From an uncultured Chlorobiaceae bacterium (GTDB taxonomy: Bacteria; Bacteroidota; Chlorobiia; Chlorobiales; Chlorobiaceae), in the NCBI GenBank assembly GCA_903836465.1, contig CAILRB010000009.1:17997-81996 (forward strand): 64,000 bases of DNA, read 5' to 3'. Of this stretch, positions 37,020 through 46,444 are shown piece by piece. The notes beneath the pieces are model-generated. The model searched no databases and was not told where the DNA came from. It saw only the letters and a list, made by a program, of their open reading frames with translations. Position 1 is the stretch's first letter. Each line of letters opens with the position of its first letter. The position numbers were made by a program, and so were the translations under genes.

Positions 37020-39431
37020 TCAGACTTGTCGAATCACCGCACCAAGTTTACTTTCGGCATCACTGCCGACTTTCGAAAGAATATCGCTGATTTTCTCTTC
37101 CTGTAATGTTCCCTTATGATCGACTATTTCAAGAGCAAGTGCTACACTGCGCTCTCCTCCATCTTCGCGGGTGCGCTCGAAAAGGTCAAAAACCGAGACA
37201 CCCCTGATCAACGAGTCACTTGAACGTACAAGCTCTACCAGTGACTGAACGGTAACATCCGGCGGCAAAATAAGCGATATATCCCTCTGAACAACTGGAA
37301 ATCTGGACGGCGGGTCATAAGTGACATCTGAATTGAAACAGCATTCCAGAACTGCCACATCAATTTCCGCTACATAAACATCCTGAGCGATATCAAATTT
37401 CTTTAACAGGTCATCATCAACCTGCTGAACCGCCCCCACTCTGTATGAGCGGGTACTTCCTTTTTCTGTCAACTCCACGTCAATGCCGACAGTGTTTTTA
37501 TTATAAAGATTCACTGCTGATTTATCAAGCAAATTCAGCTTTTCAAGAAGCATCTCGACAGAGCCCATGAGATCGTAATAATCAACCTTTTCGGACGACT
37601 GATTCCAGATTCTTGGAAAACGGCTACCCGTCAACGCTATAACAAGATACTCCTGCTCCTTGTAACCGTTGAGCCGCGACTCACCACAACGCTCGCTCTC
37701 TGGAATGCTTTGAAATCCCCTGGCAACTTCAAAGAGTCTCTGATCCCGATTGCCATGCCTGATATTATGGCTGATAACCTTGAGAAATCCGGGCACCAGC
37801 CCCGGCCTGAGAACTTCAAGCCCTTCACTGATAGGATTAAGCACTCCAACAAGTCTGTCGCTGAACAATCCGGCCTCCTCTCTTTTCATCAGCGGGTTGG
37901 TCAGAATTTCCCTGAAATTCAGCCCGACCAGAAGGGAGCGAAGGAAGTCAGGGAAAAATTCCGGATGTTTGCGTGACTGCGGATAAATGGTCGCCATCTG
38001 TGATGAGGGCTGTATGTTGTCGTAACCAGAGAGGCGTGCAACCTCCTCGACAAGATCAATCTCTTCAGAAACATCAACCCTGAAGGAGGGCACCGCAACG
38101 GTTATGGACTCACCGGTCGTTCCTTCCGCTGAAAAGCATATCCTCTCAAGCATCTCTACCATATCGGCGGCACTGATCGAACTGCCAAGCAAGGCATTGA
38201 CCCTGGCTGGACGCAAGGTGACCTTCCGCAATGCTGCAGGCATGGAACCCCACTCCTGAGCCTCTTCAATTCTGCCTCCGGCAAGCTCGAGTATCAGCGC
38301 TACGGCACACTCTGACGACCGCCTGACGTTTTGCGGATCGATACCTCGCTCGTAACGATAGGAAGCGTCTGAGGAAAGCGCTGCTTTTTTTGCAGATTTC
38401 CGGATCATTGAGGGATCAAAGTAAGCCGATTCAAGTAAAATATCTGTTGTGGTATCACTGACGGCTGAATCAAACCCTCCCATGACGCCTGCCAGAGCAA
38501 CCGGTTTCAGTGCATCGCAAATGACCGGCATTCCGGGTTCAACCCGGATGAGTTGCTGATTGATGGCGGCAAATTCTCCCCGCATGTCGCTCCGTATCAC
38601 CACCCGCTCTCCGGCAAGTCTGGCAAGATCAAAGGCATGAAGGGGCTGACCAAGCGCATGGAGAATATAGTTGGTAATATCAACGATATTGTTTTTTGGC
38701 CTGAGACCAATACTTTCAAGCTTTTTCCGTAACCATTCGGGAGACTGGGCAACGGTTATGCCGCGAATAACCACTCCTGTGTACCAGGGGCATGCTCCTT
38801 CGTCCAAAACCTCAACCAGCGCGCCTTTTTGTGAAAATGCGACCGGGTAACGGGAGGGATAATGAATCTGATCGCGACCGGCGAGCTCCCTTGCCACACC
38901 AAGGTGCGAGAGAACATCGGGCCTGTTTGGCGTCACCGATATATCAAGCACCACGTCACCGTCAAGGTAACGGGAGAAGGGTTGGCCTATGATACATGAT
39001 GAATCAAGCTCCATGACTCCTGAATGGTCGTCAGAAAGCCCAAGTTCGTCAGCGGCACAAATCATCCCGAAGGAGCGTTCACCCCGTATTTTTGATGGTT
39101 TGATGGTCATGGTCTGGCCGTCAGGAAGCTGAAGTTTCGCCTTTTCAGTTGCTACCGGTACAAGCATCCCCGCTTTGACATTCGGGGCGCCGCAGACAAT
39201 CTGGAGAGGTTCGTCACGGCCAATATCGACACGGCACAGCGTCAATCGCTCTGCATTGGGATGGGGCAGAACTTCATCAATTCTGCCGACCACCACCAGA
39301 TCATCGGGCAAAGAGGGCTCCTGAACCTCCTCTACCTCAAGCCCGAGAAAGGTCAGTTTTTCAACAAGCGACGGCGTATCGGAAGAAAAATCAGGTAAAA
39401 AATCTTTGAGCCAACTGACAGATATTTTCAT
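37020..39431 (-). CDS. pheT: Phenylalanine-tRNA ligase beta subunit
   Basis: This 803-residue protein has the full PheT domain order: tRNA-binding EMAP-like domain (about residues 40-150), B3/4 editing domain, B5 DNA-binding-fold domain, the core (with VEEVARLSGYDNI) and a C-terminal anticodon-binding FDX-ACB domain (RFPVVQRDISLILP). Its usual partner pheS is not adjacent. Four tRNA genes lie just upstream on the same strand. Confidence 0.96.
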   Translation of the reverse strand: MKISVSWLKDFLPDFSSDTPSLVEKLTFLGLEVEEVQEPSLPDDLVVVGRIDEVLPHPNAERLTLCRVDIGRDEPLQIVCGAPNVKAGMLVPVATEKAKLQLPDGQTMTIKPSKIRGERSFGMICAADELGLSDDHSGVMELDSSCIIGQPFSRYLDGDVVLDISVTPNRPDVLSHLGVARELAGRDQIHYPSRYPVAFSQKGALVEVLDEGACPWYTGVVIRGITVAQSPEWLRKKLESIGLRPKNNIVDITNYILHALGQPLHAFDLARLAGERVVIRSDMRGEFAAINQQLIRVEPGMPVICDALKPVALAGVMGGFDSAVSDTTTDILLESAYFDPSMIRKSAKKAALSSDASYRYERGIDPQNVRRSSECAVALILELAGGRIEEAQEWGSMPAALRKVTLRPARVNALLGSSISAADMVEMLERICFSAEGTTGESITVAVPSFRVDVSEEIDLVEEVARLSGYDNIQPSSQMATIYPQSRKHPEFFPDFLRSLLVGLNFREILTNPLMKREEAGLFSDRLVGVLNPISEGLEVLRPGLVPGFLKVISHNIRHGNRDQRLFEVARGFQSIPESERCGESRLNGYKEQEYLVIALTGSRFPRIWNQSSEKVDYYDLMGSVEMLLEKLNLLDKSAVNLYNKNTVGIDVELTEKGSTRSYRVGAVQQVDDDLLKKFDIAQDVYVAEIDVAVLECCFNSDVTYDPPSRFPVVQRDISLILPPDVTVQSLVELVRSSDSLIRGVSVFDLFERTREDGGERSVALALEIVDHKGTLQEEKISDILSKVGSDAESKLGAVIRQV

Positions 39432-39495
39432 AGGAGAGATCTGCTTTCATGAACAAAAAAAGCTCTGTACCGGCAACGAACAGAGCTTTATTGAG

Positions 39496-39567
39496 TGACC
39501 CCAACGGGATTCGAACCCGTGCTACCACCTTGAAAGGGTGATGACCTAACCACTAGTCGATGGGGCC
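39496..39567 (-). tRNA. tRNA-Glu (anticodon TTC)
   Basis: The acceptor GGCCCCA pairs with TGGGGTC (one G-T). The anticodon loop CTTTCAA on stem TCACC/GGTGG gives TTC. No CCA is encoded. It is the last of four tRNAs in a minus-strand array. Confidence 0.95.
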
Positions 39568-39574
39568 TTCTATG

Positions 39575-39649
39575 GGTGAATGAGGGGACTCGAACCCCCG
39601 GCCTCCAGGGCCACAACCTGGCGCTCTAACCAACTGAGCTACAATCACC
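39575..39649 (-). tRNA. tRNA-His (anticodon GTG)
   Basis: The anticodon loop TTGTGGC on CCAGG/CCTGG gives GTG. The 8-nt acceptor strand begins with an extra G (G-1) paired with C73, the histidine identity feature. One internal T-T mismatch occurs in the acceptor stem. No CCA is encoded. Confidence 0.94.
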
Positions 39650-39676
39650 GTCTACATCATACGGACTTTTTATTCG

Positions 39677-39749
<73 letters not shown>

Positions 39750-39776
39750 CGCTTCAATCTTGAGAACCTTTACTTG

Positions 39777-39849
39777 TCGGGGTGCCGAGACTCGAACTCG
39801 GGACCTCCTGCTCCCAAAGCAGGCACGCTACCAACTGCGCCACACCCCG
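39777..39849 (-). tRNA. tRNA-Pro (anticodon TGG)
   Basis: The acceptor CGGGGTG pairs with CACCCCG. The anticodon loop TTTGGGA on CCTGC/GCAGG gives TGG. It is the first gene of the Pro-Arg-His-Glu array. No CCA is encoded. Confidence 0.95.
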
Positions 39850-39916
39850 ATCCTTAAGGGAAGGCCCAATATAGCACAAGAACATTGATTACAAAAAAAA
39901 ATATTTCTTTACCAGG

Positions 39917-40330
39917 CTATAAATTGTCCCTGAAATAATTTGTAATAATCTGCCTGAGCTCCTCATGATAAATCATTTCAACCGCTTCTGCCGGAGTAAC
40001 AAGCTTGCGGCGACGGTCGTGCATCTCATCCCACTCATCAAGCATGGTTTCAATGAAAAGCGGATAGACCTGAACAGAAAAGTGTTTCCCGAACTTGCTG
40101 TATCGGAATTGACCTGCTTTTTTGTAATGAACCTCTCCTATCAAACCAGCTTCCTCGTAAGCCTCTTTCGCGGCTGAATCTGCAGGAGACAAGCCTTTTT
40201 CAACATATCCCTTGGGTATGATCCATCGCTCGGATTTTCGGGAAGTAATCAGCACCAGCCGATCGTCAAGAACCGGGATAACCCCCGACTGCCTGAATAC
40301 TCCCTTAAGCCTTCCTGCCATAACAAACAT
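39917..40330 (-). CDS. Nudix hydrolase
   Basis: This 137-residue protein carries a Nudix box GYVEKGLSPADSAAKEAYEE followed by AGL, with the helix Glu residues in place; the leading Gly is followed by Tyr and not the more usual Gly. It resembles diadenosine-polyphosphate or diphosphoinositol-type members (RWIIPKGYVEKG). The substrate is unknown. It is upstream of the tRNA array and divergent from the sugar nucleotidyltransferase gene. Confidence 0.88.
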   Translation of the reverse strand: MFVMAGRLKGVFRQSGVIPVLDDRLVLITSRKSERWIIPKGYVEKGLSPADSAAKEAYEEAGLIGEVHYKKAGQFRYSKFGKHFSVQVYPLFIETMLDEWDEMHDRRRKLVTPAEAVEMIYHEELRQIITNYFRDNL

Positions 40331-40526
40331 TTCTATATTTTTATCCAGCTCATTTTATTTTCAACAGCCGAAATATGAATTCCGTGTGCGCAAAATACAA
40401 CTGATTTCCTTATTTAACAGCTATCAGTCAGCAGTTGACTTAAATATTTTTTATACTGTCTGTCTTGTAAATGTAAGGATAAGAATATATCGTTGTGTTT
40501 TTTTAACTAAAACCTTTTGAGAAAAC

Positions 40527-41504
40527 ATGAAAGCAATTATTCCTGTTGCGGGTGTCGGCACCCGTTTGCGGCCTCATACTTTTTCACAGCCGAAAGTATT
40601 GCTTAATGTGGCAGGAAAACCCATTATCGGCCACATTATGGACAAGCTTATCGCAGCAGGTATCGATGAAGCCATCGTTATTGTGGGCTATCTTGGCAAC
40701 ATGGTTGAAGAGTGGCTGTTAAAACATTACACGATCAAATTCACCTTTGTTCAGCAAACGGATCTCCTCGGACTTGCCCATGCTCTCTGGATGTGCAAAC
40801 CGAACGTCATTGACAATGAACCGCTTTTCATCATTCTCGGCGACACCATTTTTGATGTGGATCTGGAACAGGTTCTGAAAAGTCCGTTTTCAACCTTGGG
40901 AGTAAAAGAGGTTGATGACCCCAGACGATTCGGTGTGGCTGTAACTGATGGTGAAAAAATTCTGAAACTGGTGGAAAAACCTGATACTCCTGTCAGTAAC
41001 CTTGCCATTGTCGGACTTTATTTTCTCCGTGAATCCAGATCGCTCTTTGCCACCATTGACCATCTGATTGACAATAAAATAAAGACAAAGGGAGAATACC
41101 AGCTCACCGATGCGCTCCAGCTCATGATTGAAGGTGGAGAGACATTCACCACGTTCCCGGTCAGCGGCTGGTATGACTGCGGCAAACCTGATACGCTGCT
41201 CTCAACCAACAAGATTCTTCTTCAAAACAATATCACGTCAAAAGAGTACCCCGGCTGCATTATTGTTGATCCGGTGTTTATTGCCGATAATGCCATTCTA
41301 AAAAATGCCATTATTGGCCCAAATGCCACTATAGGCGAAGATTCCAAAATTACGGATGCTATCGTCAGGGATTCTATTATCGGCAGTGAAGCCAGGGTTG
41401 TCCATATCATGCTTAATCACTCCATCATAGGAAGCAATGCAAGCATTACCGGAAATCCTCATGAAATCAGTGTCGGTGATTATTCTGAAATTATGGTGGG
41501 ATAA
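40527..41504 (+). CDS. Sugar nucleotidyltransferase (NTP_transferase, hexapeptide C-terminus)
   Basis: The 325-residue protein opens with the pyrophosphorylase signature GVGTRLRPHTFSQPKVLL (about residues 9-26). It resembles glucose-1-phosphate thymidylyl- or uridylyltransferases of the RmlA-long type (VSGWYDCGKPDTLL). The C-terminal part (about 240-320) has hexapeptide-like repeats (IADNAILKNAIIGPNATIG), a left-handed beta-helix. It probably activates a sugar-1-phosphate for surface glycans. Confidence 0.87.
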   Translation: MKAIIPVAGVGTRLRPHTFSQPKVLLNVAGKPIIGHIMDKLIAAGIDEAIVIVGYLGNMVEEWLLKHYTIKFTFVQQTDLLGLAHALWMCKPNVIDNEPLFIILGDTIFDVDLEQVLKSPFSTLGVKEVDDPRRFGVAVTDGEKILKLVEKPDTPVSNLAIVGLYFLRESRSLFATIDHLIDNKIKTKGEYQLTDALQLMIEGGETFTTFPVSGWYDCGKPDTLLSTNKILLQNNITSKEYPGCIIVDPVFIADNAILKNAIIGPNATIGEDSKITDAIVRDSIIGSEARVVHIMLNHSIIGSNASITGNPHEISVGDYSEIMVG

Positions 41505-41512
41505 GAGAATTT

Positions 41513-41541
41513 TTGCATAGAAGAAAGCGAATGTTTACATT
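41513..41541 (+). promoter_or_regulatory. Candidate promoter of metK-ahcY
   Basis: TTGCAT (41513-41518) and TACATT (41536-41541) are spaced by 17 bp just upstream of the structured leader. This is a plausible sigma-70-like promoter but has only partial consensus match. Confidence 0.35.
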
Positions 41542-41578
41542 TTGTCTTTTATTTTTCGTCGGCATCCCCATTACCTAT

Positions 41579-41675
41579 GGACACGGTGCCGCAAGCTCCT
41601 GTGAGGCCGTATGTCTCCGGGCTTGCCGGATAAAGTTTTTCCGTGTCCTGTCATTTCCCTGTGAAATCTTCACAC
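41579..41675 (+). ncRNA. SAM-Chlorobi-type leader RNA of the metK-ahcY operon
   Basis: A perfect 8-bp long-range stem GGACACGG (41579-41586) / CCGTGTCC (41641-41648) encloses a hairpin TCCGG-(5 nt)-CCGGA (41616-41630). GCAAGC (41591-41596) can pair with GCTTGC (41621-41626), a possible pseudoknot that competes with the hairpin. A further GTGAA/TTCAC hairpin lies at about 41661-41673. A conserved RNA named SAM-Chlorobi has been described upstream of metK and ahcY in Chlorobi, and this position fits it exactly. Assignment is by context and structure, not by a covariance search. Confidence 0.72.
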
Positions 41676-41754
41676 TGAAAAGCTCTCCACCAGGTTAGTT
41701 TTTTCTTTTCTTGTTAGTTATTGTTATTCGTTTAATCAAAACCTTATTGAAAAT

Positions 41755-42969
41755 ATGTCACAGAAAAGGTATTTCTTTACCTCAGAATCTGTATCAGAAG
41801 GACACCCGGACAAGGTAGCCGATCAGATTTCCGATGCTGTTCTCGATGATTTTCTTCGCCAGGACTCCAATTCACGTGTTGCCTGTGAGACTTTTGTAAC
41901 AACTGGCCAGGTAATTGTGGGCGGTGAAGTGACAACCAAAGGAATTGCAGATATCCAGACAATTGCCCGCAAGGTTGTGACCGAAATCGGCTACACCAAG
42001 GGTGAGTACATGTTTGAAGCCAACTCATGCGGCGTTCTTTCAGCGCTTCACAGTCAGTCTCCCGATATCAATCGCGGTGTTGACCGGAAAGAAGAGATTG
42101 CTGACGAGTTTGACCGTGTCGGCGCAGGTGATCAGGGCATGATGTTCGGCTATGCCTGCACAGAAACCCCTGAGTTGATGCCTGCTGCAATCCAGTTTGC
42201 CCAGCAGCTTGTCAAGAAACTTGCAGAGATCCGCAAGGAGGGAAAAATCATGACTTACCTCCGTCCTGATGCGAAGAGCCAGGTTACCCTTGAATATGAA
42301 AACGAAATCGTCAAGCGTGTTGATGCTGTTGTTGTTTCAACCCAGCACGATCCGGAACCGGAAGGCGTCAGCGAAGCTGCATGGCAGGAAGTCATTAAAA
42401 ATGACATCATCAATAATGTTGTCAAGGTTGTCATTCCGGCATCTCTGATCGACGAAAACACCAAGTTTCATATCAATCCGACTGGACGCTTTGTTATCGG
42501 CGGACCACACGGTGATACCGGCCTGACCGGTCGGAAGATCATTGTTGATACTTACGGCGGTGCGGCGCCTCACGGCGGTGGTGCCTTCAGCGGCAAGGAT
42601 CCTTCAAAGGTTGACCGCAGTGCCGCTTATGCAGCACGCCACGTTGCCAAAAACATTGTTGCCGCCGGACTGGCTGACAAATGCACCGTTCAGGTCTCTT
42701 ATGCCATCGGTGTTGCACGCCCGGTCTCTATCTATATCAATACGCATGATACTGCAAAACAAGGCTTTGATGATGCCCAGATCCAGGAAAAGGCTGAAGT
42801 GATTTTCGATCTTCGTCCTGCGGCCATCATCAAACGGTTCAGCCTCGACAAACCTCAGGGATGGAGCTATCAGCAGACTGCTGCCTACGGTCATTTCGGC
42901 CGCGATATCTTCCCTTGGGAAAAAACCGAGAAGGTTGCAGAGCTGAAAAAAGCTTTCAATCTGGCCTGA
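41755..42969 (+). CDS. metK: S-adenosylmethionine synthetase
   Basis: This 404-residue enzyme has the conserved start [20 protein letters not shown] (residues 8-27), [12 protein letters not shown] and [19 protein letters not shown]. It makes SAM from methionine and ATP. It is the first gene after the SAM-Chlorobi-type leader and lies 34 bp before ahcY, forming a SAM-cycle operon. The start is fixed by the conserved N-terminus. Confidence 0.98.
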   Translation: MSQKRYFFTSESVSEGHPDKVADQISDAVLDDFLRQDSNSRVACETFVTTGQVIVGGEVTTKGIADIQTIARKVVTEIGYTKGEYMFEANSCGVLSALHSQSPDINRGVDRKEEIADEFDRVGAGDQGMMFGYACTETPELMPAAIQFAQQLVKKLAEIRKEGKIMTYLRPDAKSQVTLEYENEIVKRVDAVVVSTQHDPEPEGVSEAAWQEVIKNDIINNVVKVVIPASLIDENTKFHINPTGRFVIGGPHGDTGLTGRKIIVDTYGGAAPHGGGAFSGKDPSKVDRSAAYAARHVAKNIVAAGLADKCTVQVSYAIGVARPVSIYINTHDTAKQGFDDAQIQEKAEVIFDLRPAAIIKRFSLDKPQGWSYQQTAAYGHFGRDIFPWEKTEKVAELKKAFNLA

Positions 42970-43003
42970 GCAATATCAACGTCTTAAAACAAGAAACACT
43001 CCT

Positions 43004-44419
43004 ATGACAACAGTCGCGAAGGCACTTGATTATAAAGTAGCTGATATCTCTCTTGCTGAATGGGGACGGAAGGAAATTGATGTCGCTGAAAAAGAGATGC
43101 CGGGCCTTATGGCTACCAGGCGGAAGTATGCAGGCAAATATCCGCTGAAGGGCGCCCGTATTTCCGGTTCCCTGCACATGACCATCCAGACCGCCGTGCT
43201 GATCGAAACCCTTGTGGAGCTCGGTGCAGAAGTGCGCTGGGCAAGCTGCAATATTTTTTCCACCCAGGATCATGCAGCCGCCGCTATCGCGGAAAGCGGT
43301 GTGCCGGTCTTTGCCTGGAAAGGCGAAACGCTTGAAGAGTACTGGTGGTGTACCCGCCAGATCCTTGAATTTGAAGGCGGAAAGGGGCCAAACCTGATTG
43401 TCGATGACGGCGGTGACGCAACATTGATGATCATTCTCGGTTACAAAATCGAGAACAATCCGGAAATGCTTGAGAAAGTTCCGGGCAATGCTGAGGAAAA
43501 AGCACTTTACCAGCAGCTCAGGGAGGTCTTTGAAGAGGACAACCAGCGCTGGCACAAGGTTGCTGCTGAGATGAAGGGCGTTTCGGAAGAGACCACTACC
43601 GGCGTCCACCGCCTCTACCAGATGATGGAAAAAGGCGAATTGCTCTTCCCTGCCATCAACGTCAACGACTCGGTCACCAAGTCGAAATTTGACAATCTCT
43701 ATGGATGCCGTGAGTCACTGGCTGACGGTATCAAGCGGGCAACTGACGTCATGGTTGCCGGCAAGGTTGTTGTTGTGCTTGGCTATGGTGATGTGGGCAA
43801 GGGATCAGCCCGCTCAATGCGTGCTTATGGTGCAAGGGTCATCGTTACGGAAATTGATCCGATCTGCGCTTTGCAGGCTGCCATGGAGGGCTACGAAGTC
43901 TCTACCATGGATGAAGCGGTCAAGGAAGGTAACATTTTTGTCACCACCACAGGCAACAAGGATGTCATCACCCTTGAACACATGAAGCAGATGAAGGATG
44001 AAGCTATTGTGTGCAACATCGGCCACTTCGACAACGAAATCCAGGTTGAGCAGCTTTATGCTTATGCCGGTGCGAAAAGGCTCAATATCAAGCCTCAGGT
44101 GGACAAGTACACTTTTGAGAATGGCAACTGCATCTATCTGCTTGCAGAGGGACGCCTTGTCAATCTGGGATGTGCAACCGGTCACCCGTCGTTTGTGATG
44201 AGCAACTCGTTTACCAACCAGACGCTTGCACAAATTGAACTCTGGACCAAAGAGTATGCCATTGATGTCTACCGACTGCCGAAAGAGCTTGATGAGGAGG
44301 TTGCAAGACTGCACCTTGAACAGCTCGGCGTGAAACTTACCCGGCTTACCGATGCACAGGCTGAGTATATCGGCGTACCTCTTGATGGACCGTACAAACC
44401 CGACCATTATCGCTATTGA
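43004..44419 (+). CDS. ahcY: Adenosylhomocysteinase
   Basis: This 471-residue NAD-dependent enzyme has [20 protein letters not shown] (substrate loop, about residues 89-108) and the NAD-binding [14 protein letters not shown] (about 252-265). The C-terminal end is KPDHYRY. It splits S-adenosylhomocysteine into homocysteine and adenosine and so closes the methylation cycle begun by metK. A strong terminator follows 21 bp after the stop. Confidence 0.98.
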   Translation: MTTVAKALDYKVADISLAEWGRKEIDVAEKEMPGLMATRRKYAGKYPLKGARISGSLHMTIQTAVLIETLVELGAEVRWASCNIFSTQDHAAAAIAESGVPVFAWKGETLEEYWWCTRQILEFEGGKGPNLIVDDGGDATLMIILGYKIENNPEMLEKVPGNAEEKALYQQLREVFEEDNQRWHKVAAEMKGVSEETTTGVHRLYQMMEKGELLFPAINVNDSVTKSKFDNLYGCRESLADGIKRATDVMVAGKVVVVLGYGDVGKGSARSMRAYGARVIVTEIDPICALQAAMEGYEVSTMDEAVKEGNIFVTTTGNKDVITLEHMKQMKDEAIVCNIGHFDNEIQVEQLYAYAGAKRLNIKPQVDKYTFENGNCIYLLAEGRLVNLGCATGHPSFVMSNSFTNQTLAQIELWTKEYAIDVYRLPKELDEEVARLHLEQLGVKLTRLTDAQAEYIGVPLDGPYKPDHYRY

Positions 44420-44440
44420 GAGCTTGATGGCAAACGCTAC

Positions 44441-44478
44441 AAACAAAAAAGCAACCTCCAGAGGTTGCTTTTTTGTTT
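44441..44478. terminator. Bidirectional terminator between ahcY and tRNA-Gln
   Basis: A 7-bp GC stem GCAACCT/AGGTTGC with a 4-nt loop is extended by 10 perfectly complementary A/T bases (44441-44450 with 44469-44478). It gives T tracts on both strands, stopping ahcY (plus) and tRNA-Gln (minus). Confidence 0.93.
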
Positions 44479-44485
44479 TGCGGTG

Positions 44486-44557
44486 CTGGGGCGGCAGGAT
44501 TCGAACCTGCGGATGTCGGCTCCAAAGGCCGATGCCTTACCACTTGGCGACGCCCCA
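44486..44557 (-). tRNA. tRNA-Gln (anticodon TTG)
   Basis: The acceptor TGGGGCG pairs with CGCCCCA. The anticodon loop CTTTGGA on TCGGC/GCCGA gives TTG. No CCA is encoded. Confidence 0.94.
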
Positions 44558-44728
44558 TTGCGCGAGGTTACGTTAAATCATAACCGGCTTTTAATATACG
44601 CACAATATGAGAAAATAAAAACCGCTTGAATATAACGAGTCTCTCTGCCACTTTACTCCATTTTAGTGTATTTTTTGTTGAGAAAAACAGAGAGTACACC
44701 TGTTGATAACATTATTGAAAACGCATTG

Positions 44729-45373
44729 ATGACAAAAATCAAGATCTGCGGAATAACCCGCCTTCAGGATGCTCTTTATGCCGCTCACGCTGGCGCCGAC
44801 GCCCTCGGCTTTAATTTCAGCCACATGAGTCCGCGACTGATTGCACCCGAAAAGGCAAAGGATATTATTGATAAACTGCCGCCGTTTGTTCAGTCGGCTG
44901 GTATCTTTGTAGAACACTCCCCTGAAGAGATCAATGCCATTTGCCGTCTCTGTAACTTGCAGATTGCACAATTGCATAGCGACCGGTACAGTCCGGAACA
45001 GGCGCGATCGATCACTGCGGCAAAGGTTATCAGAGTGTTTCGCCCTGAAGAAAATTTTGCGGTAGAAGAGGTTTTTGAGTTTGCCGCAAAAAGCGGCATC
45101 AGGAGTTTCCTGTTTGATGCTTACCGGCCAGACATGGCTGGAGGAACTGGAGAGAGTATCGGTGAGGCACTTGCGACGCGTCTCTTTAACCAAATCAGAA
45201 GCTCATGCTATGCCATACTTGCGGGAGGACTGAATGCCGATAATGTCAGTGAGGCAATCCGGCGTGTTCAGCCCTACGGAGTCGATACGGCAAGCGGAGT
45301 TGAAAGCGAGCCCGGCATCAAGGATCCTGAAAAAATAGAAGCCTTTATCCGGGCTGTACGCAAAACTTCTTAA
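44729..45373 (+). CDS. trpF: Phosphoribosylanthranilate isomerase
   Basis: This 214-residue TIM barrel has the start MTKIKICGITRLQDAL, the key Cys7 in KICGITR and the catalytic Asp in FLFDAY (about residue 129), then LAGGLNADNV and DTASGVESEPG for phosphate binding. It catalyses the third step from chorismate in tryptophan synthesis. The ATG at 44729 is preferred over an upstream in-frame start at 44666. The stop overlaps the convergent hydrolase end by 4 bp. Confidence 0.95.
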   Translation: MTKIKICGITRLQDALYAAHAGADALGFNFSHMSPRLIAPEKAKDIIDKLPPFVQSAGIFVEHSPEEINAICRLCNLQIAQLHSDRYSPEQARSITAAKVIRVFRPEENFAVEEVFEFAAKSGIRSFLFDAYRPDMAGGTGESIGEALATRLFNQIRSSCYAILAGGLNADNVSEAIRRVQPYGVDTASGVESEPGIKDPEKIEAFIRAVRKTS

Positions 45374-46329
45374 GTACCGCTATTGGCCTGCACGTGTCCC
45401 CAGATAAGTTCCGAGGCCACCTCCGGCAGTTCCACCGTGATCAGATGACCGCATTCGGGAACACAAACATAACTCCCTTTGTGAGTAAGGTTGACCAATT
45501 TTTCTGTGTTCTCACAGGTCATGATGGAATCACCCGCTCCGGCGACAAAGAGGATTGGCATATCAACTTTTTTGACCATCTCCGGCACTGAGTCAGTAGT
45601 ACTGAACGCCGTAATGTGCTGAGTCGTCTGATCAATGGCCTCTGGAGCGCAGAGACCAAGGCTTTTGAACCCGATAAGAATATCATGAAGCATGACGGTA
45701 TTCTTCGCAAGAACAAGACGGGCAAAGATATAGGCAGGAAGCCACCAGGTTAGTTTTCGTAAAAGGCCATTGAAAACAAAAGTAATGGTATTCGTGGCAA
45801 ATGCCTGGATGAACTGGCTGTTTGGCAAAAACCCGAAATTGAAAAAGGTCATTGATCGAATAAGGCCGGGATGAGAACAGGCATAATCGAGCGCAACAAA
45901 AGGGCCAAAAGAAAAGGCGGCAATATGAAACCGTTTGAGCCCGAGATTGACAACCAGATCGTTCAGGTCATGGGCAAAAAAGTCGATGTGATAATGGTTA
46001 TTGGGATCGTTTTCTGACCATCCATGTCCGCGCATGTCGTAAGCGATCGTACGAACACCCTGGTTGTTAAGATTTTTAATGATATGGTGCCACCACATCC
46101 ACCAGCAATCCCAGCCATGGATAAGCACTACTGTCTCGGCGGCATCTTTGGGCCCGGAATCGTGATAGTGATGCACAACACCGTTCAACTCCACGAAACA
46201 ACTCTTCTCCATTAAAGACAGTTCATAAGTGGCCCGTTTAGAGGCACCTCTGTCTTCTGAAGCCTGAAGATCGAGAAGTTCCTGCCGGTAACGGATAAAT
46301 TTTTGTGTTGGTTGTGACTGTTGTGCCAT
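45370..46329 (-). CDS. Alpha/beta hydrolase
   Basis: This 319-residue protein has the oxyanion segment VVLIHGWDCWW (about residues 66-76), YDMRGHGWSEND, nucleophile elbow AFSFG (about 142-146, Ser144), a late Asp in AGAGDSIM and His in CGHLITVE near the C-terminus. All catalytic elements are present. It is soluble apart from a Trp-rich cap. The natural substrate is unknown; proteins of this form in phototrophs are sometimes pigment-linked. Confidence 0.85.
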   Translation of the reverse strand: MAQQSQPTQKFIRYRQELLDLQASEDRGASKRATYELSLMEKSCFVELNGVVHHYHDSGPKDAAETVVLIHGWDCWWMWWHHIIKNLNNQGVRTIAYDMRGHGWSENDPNNHYHIDFFAHDLNDLVVNLGLKRFHIAAFSFGPFVALDYACSHPGLIRSMTFFNFGFLPNSQFIQAFATNTITFVFNGLLRKLTWWLPAYIFARLVLAKNTVMLHDILIGFKSLGLCAPEAIDQTTQHITAFSTTDSVPEMVKKVDMPILFVAGAGDSIMTCENTEKLVNLTHKGSYVCVPECGHLITVELPEVASELIWGHVQANSGT

Positions 46330-46444
46330 AACACGTGTCAGGTGAAAGGTGAGTAGAGATATGGTCTCTTTATAGCGATAAATATAAGAAAAATTTTATC
46401 GTAGCGGGGAAAAAACCACCATTCGTCAAGACTGATAAGAATGA

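Noticed and set aside
41513..41698. 61-codon frame in the metK leader
   Set aside because: It overlaps the structured leader RNA, and its residues show no domain; it is more likely a by-product of the RNA structure. A short regulatory peptide cannot be fully excluded.
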